Shown here: piece after piece, positions 58,983 through 64,000 of the stretch
Layout: the number at the start of each line of letters is the position of its first letter
How positions within the stretch are numbered: the first letter of the stretch is position 1
Origin: Panicum virgatum
Lineage: Eukaryota > Streptophyta > Magnoliopsida > Poales > Poaceae
Assembly: GCF_016808335.1 (NCBI RefSeq)
Contig: NC_053150.1
Location: 40,017,607-40,081,606, forward strand
Length of the DNA: 64,000 bases
Reading direction: 5' to 3'
Made by a program: the position numbers and the translations under genes
Notes under the pieces: generated by a model
What the model was told of the DNA's origin: nothing
The model's input: only the letters and a program-made list of their open reading frames with translations
The model's database searches: none

Positions 58983-61900
58983 GCCACTAGTGCAACGGCG
59001 GCGTTGATACGTGATCATCGGCGGCAGCTGCGCCGGTTTGGGCGCATGGGCCAGCTGGGCCTGGCCCGTAACATCTCTCCGCTCCTCGAGAAACAGCTCG
59101 TCCTCGAGCTGAAAGTCGGGGTAGCGCTCGATGAAGGACTCCCGTGGCTCGCAGGTCGCTTCATCCGGAGGGAGCCCCTGCCACTCCACGAGGATCTCCC
59201 AGGCCCCATGCTGGAAGCGCGCCCGCCGCACCCGAGCCGGAGTCAAGACCACCCTGCCATCATGAATGGGCGGCAGTGGCGGCGTGGACGCAGGGGGGTC
59301 GCCGTGGAAGGGCTTCAGCAGCCCCACATGGAAGACATTGTGGAGGCGCGACCCCTCTGGAAGCTGCAGGCGATAGGCCACCTGCCCGATGCGCTCGATC
59401 ACCTGGAACGGACCTGCGTATCGAGGGCCGAGCTTGCCCTTGGGACGGCGCTCCAGCGAGTGGGTCGGCCTGTGTAGCAGGCGGAACCAGACCCAATCAC
59501 CCACCACAAACTCCAGCTCGCGGTGGTGAACGTCGTAGTAGTGCTTGGCGTGCTAACGAGCCTGAAGAAGACGCTCGCGGACGTCGGCGAGGAAGGAGTC
59601 GCGGTCACCGAGAAGCGTGCCGGCCGCGTCCGTCTGGGCCACGCCGGCGGTGTGTGGTAGAAGCGTCGGCGGGGGCCGCCCGTAGACCACCTCGAATGGT
59701 GTCGCCCGAAGCGCCGTGTGGTACGAGGTGTTGTAGCAGTACTCCGCCCACGCGAGCCAGTCCACCCAGGCTCGCGGGCGATCTCCCGTGGAGCACCGCA
59801 GGTACATGGCCAGCACCTTGTTGACGATCTCCGACTGGCCGTCCGTCTGAGGATGGAACGCCGTGCTCAAACGGAGCTGGACGCCGGCCATCTTGAAGAG
59901 GTCGCGCCACATGTGGCTCGTGAAGACGGGGTCCCGGTCGCTGACGATGGACGTCGGGAAGCCGTGGAGCCGAACGATGCCGTCGAAGAAGGTGCGGGCG
60001 ACCGACGAAGCCGTGTACGGGTGGCTCAGGGCGATGAAGTGCGCATACTTCGAGAAGCGGTCCACCACAGTGAGGATGACCGACTTCCCGCCGACCTTGG
60101 GCAGACCCTCGACGAAGTCCATCGAGATGTCCGCCCACACCTGGGCGGGAACCTCGAGGGGCTGGAGCAGCCCCGCTGGCCGCTGCGTCGACGTCTTGTT
60201 GCACTGGCATGTGGGGTAGGCACGGACGAACTCCTGTACCAACCGCCTGTCATGGGGGAAGTAGAAGTCGGCGCGCAGACGCTGTAGGGTCTTCTGGACG
60301 CCCTCATGACCAGCTGAATGGACCAATGAGAGCACTCGCTAGCGTAGGTTGTGCTGAGAGGGCACGAAGATGCGCTTGCCGTGGAGAAGGAGCCCTGCGT
60401 CGGTGTGCCAGGGCGCATTGAGGCCCCCGTCCAGGAGCCGTGCAGCCTCCTTGTCAGTGGATGTGGCCGCGCGGATGTCGTCGAGGAGGTCGAAGGACGG
60501 CCCGGAGATGGCGTGGAGCTCCGCCGCGTCATAGGAGCTGGACTCGTTGTCGCGGCGGGAGAGGGCGTCTGCCGCAGCGTTGAGGCGCCCCGGGCGATAC
60601 TCCACGGCGAAGTCGAACCCGAACAGCTTGCTGAGCCACTGGTGCTGCGGGATCGTAGACAGTCGCTAGTCGAGGAGGTACTTCAGGCTGTAGTGGTCGG
60701 TGCGGACCAAGAAGCGGTGCCCCCAGAGGTAGGGCCGCCAATGACGCACAGCCTGTACCAGGCCGATGAGCTCCCTCTCATAGGCCGCCAGCTTCACGTG
60801 GCGGGCGGTGAAAGGCCGGCTGAAGAAGGCCAGAGGGCCGGACCCCTGGTGCAGCACCGTGCCAAAACCGGTGCCGGAGGCGTCGCAGTCTACCACAAAC
60901 TGCTGCTCGAAGTCCGGCATCTGCAATACCGGACCCGTCGAGAGCGCCTTTTTTAGCGCCGTGAAGGCCTCCGCCGCTTCCGCGGTCCAGGCGAAGGCCT
61001 CCTTGCGCAGGAGGCATGTCAGGGGGGCGGCGATCGCCCCGAAGTCCCGGATGAACTTCCGGTAGTAGCCCGCGAGGCCCAGAAAGCCGCGCACGCCTCG
61101 GGCTGAGCGTGGCTCCGGCCAGGATGCGACCGCCTCCACCTTGACAGTGTCCATCGCGACTCCCTCGGCAGAGATGACGTGGCCGAGGTAGGCGACAGAG
61201 CGGGAGCCGAAGGCGCACTTGGAGCGTTTGAGGTGGAGGCCGTTGGCGCGTAGCGCGTCGAGGACGAGGCGGACATGCTGCAAGTGCTCAGACCACAACG
61301 GGCTGTATATCAAAATATCATCGAAGAAAACGAGCACAAACCGCCGAAGGAATGGCTGCAGGACGTCATTCATCAGGGCCTGGAACGTGGTCGGCGCGTT
61401 GGAGAGACCGAACGGCATGACGAGGAACTCGAAGTGGCCGTGGTGGGTGCGGAACGCGGTCTTCTCCACATCAGCCACGTGCATGCGCACTTGATGGTAG
61501 CCCGAGCGGAGATCGAGCTTGGTGAAGTACCTGGCGCCGTGCAGCTCGTCGAGGAGCTCATCGACCACCGGGATCGGGAACTTGTCCTTGGAAGTCTTGT
61601 CGTTGAGCGCACGGTAGTCGATGCAGAAGCGCCAGGTGCCGTCGGCCTTCTTGACCAGTAGCACTGGCGCCGAGAACGGGGAGGTGCTGGGTCGTATGAT
61701 GCCCTGGGACAGCATCGTGGCACACTGACGCTCAAGCTCGTCCTTCTGCAGCTGTGGGTAGCGGTACGGCCTAACCGCGACTGGTGCCGTGCCCGGCAGT
61801 AGGTGGATCCTGTGGTCGTAGGGGCGGGACGGAGGGAGGCCTTGCGGCTCGGCGAAGACGTCGTCGTACTGCTGGAGGAGGACGTCGAGGAGTGGGCGCT

Positions 61901-63563
61901 CGGGGTCGGCCGAGAGAGCGTGCAGGTGCGGCTCGGAGATGTCGACGCGGGGCGATCCGATCCCGCGCCAGACGATGCGGCGTCCATGCCACCAGAATGC
62001 CATGCAGAGGTCGTCGAAGTCCCACAGGATCGGACCCAAGGTCCGCAAGTAGTCGACGCCGAGGACGAGGTCGAATCCGCCCAAGCCGACGCCGAAGCAG
62101 CTGATGGCAAACTCCTCCTGGCCGATATGCATGGCCACGTTGCGGACCACCGCCCCGCATGACACGCGGTCACCGTTGGCCACCGTCACTCGCAGCCTGG
62201 CGCTCGATGTCGCCAAACCGAGACGGCTCATCAAATCCTTGTGGATGAAGTTGTGTGTCGAGCCGCTGTCGAGGAGGGCCGTCAGACGGTGTCCGCCGAT
62301 GTGGACAGGGACCATCATCGTGTCCTCGGTGCGAATGCCGGTGATGGCGTGGAGGGAGACAACCGGGTCCGGCTCCTCAATAGGCTAGGCGCCAGCGCCC
62401 CCGGCCGCAGCGTCATCCTCGCCATCGGACGTGTAGTCGGCCACCTCCAGGTAGAAGAGGCGCTGGCACTGGTGGCCACGTACGTAGGGCTCGTCGCAGT
62501 TGTAGCAGAGGCCCTGGCGACGGCGTTCCACCATCTCAGCCGGAGTCAGACGGCGGAACGGTTTGGGCGGCGGCGCCGGTAAGGCCGGTGCAGGAGCGGC
62601 TGGCGGTGGCAGGGGCAGGCGCTGGGGAAGGCGCCCTGCACGCTGTGGAGAAGCGGTCGCCGTGGCCGCTGCGCGACGCTCAAAGGCCCGTGCGAGATGC
62701 ATGGCATCCTGGAGCGTCGGGGGTGTGCGGAGCTCGACGTCGACACGGATGTGATCCGGCAGACCCCCCACAAAGAGGTCTGCCTTCTGCTTTGGCGAGA
62801 GCTCCGGGGTGTGGCACACCATAGAGTTGAAGCGCTCCTGGAAGTCTTGGACGGTACCGTGCCAGGGAAGCCGGGCCAGCTCCGAGAGGCGGTTGGAGCG
62901 AATGGCCGGCCCGAAGCGCTGGTTGGCAAGCTCTTCGAAGCGCTCCCATGACGGCATGCCCTCGTCCTGCTCGAGGGCGTAGTACCAGGTCTGGGCCACG
63001 CCAGTCATGTGGTACGAGGCGAGCCAGACCCGGTCGGAGGCCAGCGTGCGCTGTCCCCTAAAAAACTGCTCACAGCGGTGGAGCCAGTTCAGTGGATCTT
63101 CAGTGCCGTCGTAGGTGGGGAAGTCGAGCTTGCTGAAGCGCGGAACCCCCAGGCGCTCGTGTGTGCTGGCAGCTCCCGGTGCACCCGACGCGCCCAACGG
63201 GTTGGGCTGCGGGATGTCGTCGAACACGGGCAGCGGTGATGGCGAGTGGGGGAGCGTGATCATGGTGATTGGCAGGGTCGGCGAAGACGTTGGGGGTGCC
63301 ATGGACAGTGTGGCGGCGGCCGTCGATGAAGAACTCGCCAGGGTTGTAGATCCGTACTCTGGCATCCCATAGGGCATGGACGCCGTGGGGTTCAACGTCG
63401 GCGGCGGTTGAAGGCGCGACTCCATAGAGGTGATGCGCGACTCCATAGAGGTGAAGCGCGTCTCCATGTCGCCCATGCTGCTCAGCAGCTTGGTCATCAT
63501 GGCGGCCAGACCCTCCATGGTTGGCGGTGGCAGTGGTGGCTCAGACTTGACGTCGCCTGGCAT
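58980..63563 (-). pseudogene. Gag-pol polyprotein of the Reina-like element, four in-frame TAG codons
   Basis: A single frame of 1,528 codons starts at 63563 (MPGDVKSEPPLPPP). Order: gag with zinc knuckle CYNCDEPYVRGHQC; protease LLDSGSTHNFI; reverse transcriptase FCIDYRALNDKT, LDLRSGYHQVRM, VFFDDILIYS; RNase H DCDASGTGFG and HYSLKYLL; integrase with the HSAGHEG...CQC zinc region and core motifs ISMDFVEGLP, VSDRDPVFTS, QSEIVNK; then GPFQVIERIG and a chromodomain-like tail (WEILVEWQGLPPDEATCEP). TAG codons interrupt at 62385-62387, 60666-60668, 60339-60341 and 59553-59555, with no frameshift. Confidence 0.9.
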
Positions 63564-63564
63564 A

Positions 63565-63574
63565 GCTGATACCA
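63565..63574 (-). promoter_or_regulatory. Primer-binding site of the Reina-like element
   Basis: The reverse strand reads TGGTATCAGC shortly after the LTR end. It matches the start of the tRNA-iMet complementary site TGGTATCAGAGC. Confidence 0.7.
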
Positions 63575-63577
63575 GAT

Positions 63578-64000
63578 TGATAGGAATTGGATCCCTACCA
63601 AGGCGTGGACGCAGGTTGTAGGCGTGGGAAGAAGGACGGAGGATGATGCGCGCCCGACGGCTTCTGGGCGCCGTGGTCGCGCAAGGGGAAGGAGGCAGGT
63701 GGGATTGAGAGGATTGTGGAGGAGGAAGCGACGGCGGCTGCCGCGCTACAGGTGCTACAGTACCGTGGGTACTGTTCACGGGATGGCGACTAGGGTTTTG
63801 GGGTCTCCCGGCTCCGTGAGGGAAGCCGAGCGATATGATTGGTCTTGCTTGATTAGATTGATACATCTTCTCTCCTTATATAGAGAGGTTTACTTGACCC
63901 CTAAGCAAGCGACTAATTAACCCTAATGGGCTAGGGCCCAATACGCCCTTGACTCCTCTAACACTTATATCCTTTTACAAACCAACTAATTTATGGAAAC
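63578..64000 (-). repeat. 5' LTR of the Reina-like element, cut by the window end
   Basis: Matches 58523-58951 with few differences, including a short indel around 63748. About 30 bp of the outer end lie beyond the window. Confidence 0.85.

Larger units (their letters stand above)
58523..64000 (-). mobile_element. Reina-like chromovirus (Ty3/gypsy), nearly complete
   Basis: Reverse-strand element: 5' LTR at the right (63578 to beyond 64000), tRNA-Met-type primer site, one gag-pol frame (63563-58980), and 3' LTR at the left (58982-58523). Total size of about 5.5 kb with LTRs of about 460 bp, plus a chromodomain-like C-terminus, points to the Reina clade. LTRs differ by scattered substitutions and a few indels, so insertion is not very recent. 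The left flank is TGTAT; the matching flank lies outside the window. It lies 43 bp upstream of the NBS-LRR start codon. Confidence 0.88.

Noticed and set aside
63564..63866. N-terminal extension of the Reina gag frame into the LTR
   Set aside because: These codons are LTR sequence upstream of the primer site; translation should begin at 63563.
1..64000. tRNA, snoRNA or miRNA genes
   Set aside because: No cloverleaf with A/B boxes or typical precursor hairpin was recognised by inspection; a tRNAscan-SE or Infernal run would be decisive.

Overview
This window is nuclear DNA from a grass (Poaceae). Spliced plant genes, dense nested LTR retrotransposons, Stowaway and Tourist MITEs, Mutator-like elements and a nuclear rDNA fragment all support this. 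A panicoid host is plausible, but that is inference. Only two ordinary host genes look intact, both on + in the first 6.5 kb: an eight-exon apyrase (233-4189) and an intronless stress-associated zinc-finger protein with two A20 domains and one AN1 domain (5804-6469). The rest is transposable elements, their nests, and two host pseudogenes.

4.2-10.8 kb holds small elements: a Stowaway MITE, a foldback MITE, a 5'-truncated LINE with a perfect 16-bp target-site duplication, and a Mutator-like element with a second one nested in it. 10.9-17.4 kb is the most distinctive part. It is a 6.5-kb Mutator-like element with GC-rich terminal inverted repeats of about 0.28 kb and a perfect 10-bp target-site duplication. 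It carries two apparently intact spliced genes, one encoding a plant mobile domain protein (PMD, MAIN-like) and one encoding a GRF-type zinc-finger protein. No transposase gene was recognised in it.

18.8-36.5 kb is a Tat-lineage-like Ty3/gypsy element with a 5' LTR, a decayed gag-protease, no reverse transcriptase, and a spliced antisense gene. That antisense gene is split by a Sirevirus-like Ty1/copia element (24815-33741, 5-bp target-site duplication), which has lost its own gag end. The copia LTRs and 3' region are packed with a 13-bp palindrome. A hAT-like element containing a 146-bp tandem array follows (36568-37693), then a Tourist MITE. Two further gypsy remnants come next (38.2-42.2 and 42.5-46.7 kb), then an LTR-like stretch (46.7-47.8 kb).

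48.1-49.5 kb is a reverse-strand rDNA piece in which an 18S fragment is fused directly to the 5' part of 26S, with the ITS/5.8S region missing. A DUF594-like pseudogene lies at 50.4-50.8 kb. From 52.3 to 58.5 kb (- strand) there is a CC-NBS-LRR resistance-gene pseudogene with a frameshift, a stop codon and an RTE-type LINE inserted in its LRR region. Just upstream of its start codon sits a nearly complete Reina-like chromovirus (58523 to the window end). Its single gag-pol frame is broken only by four TAG codons.
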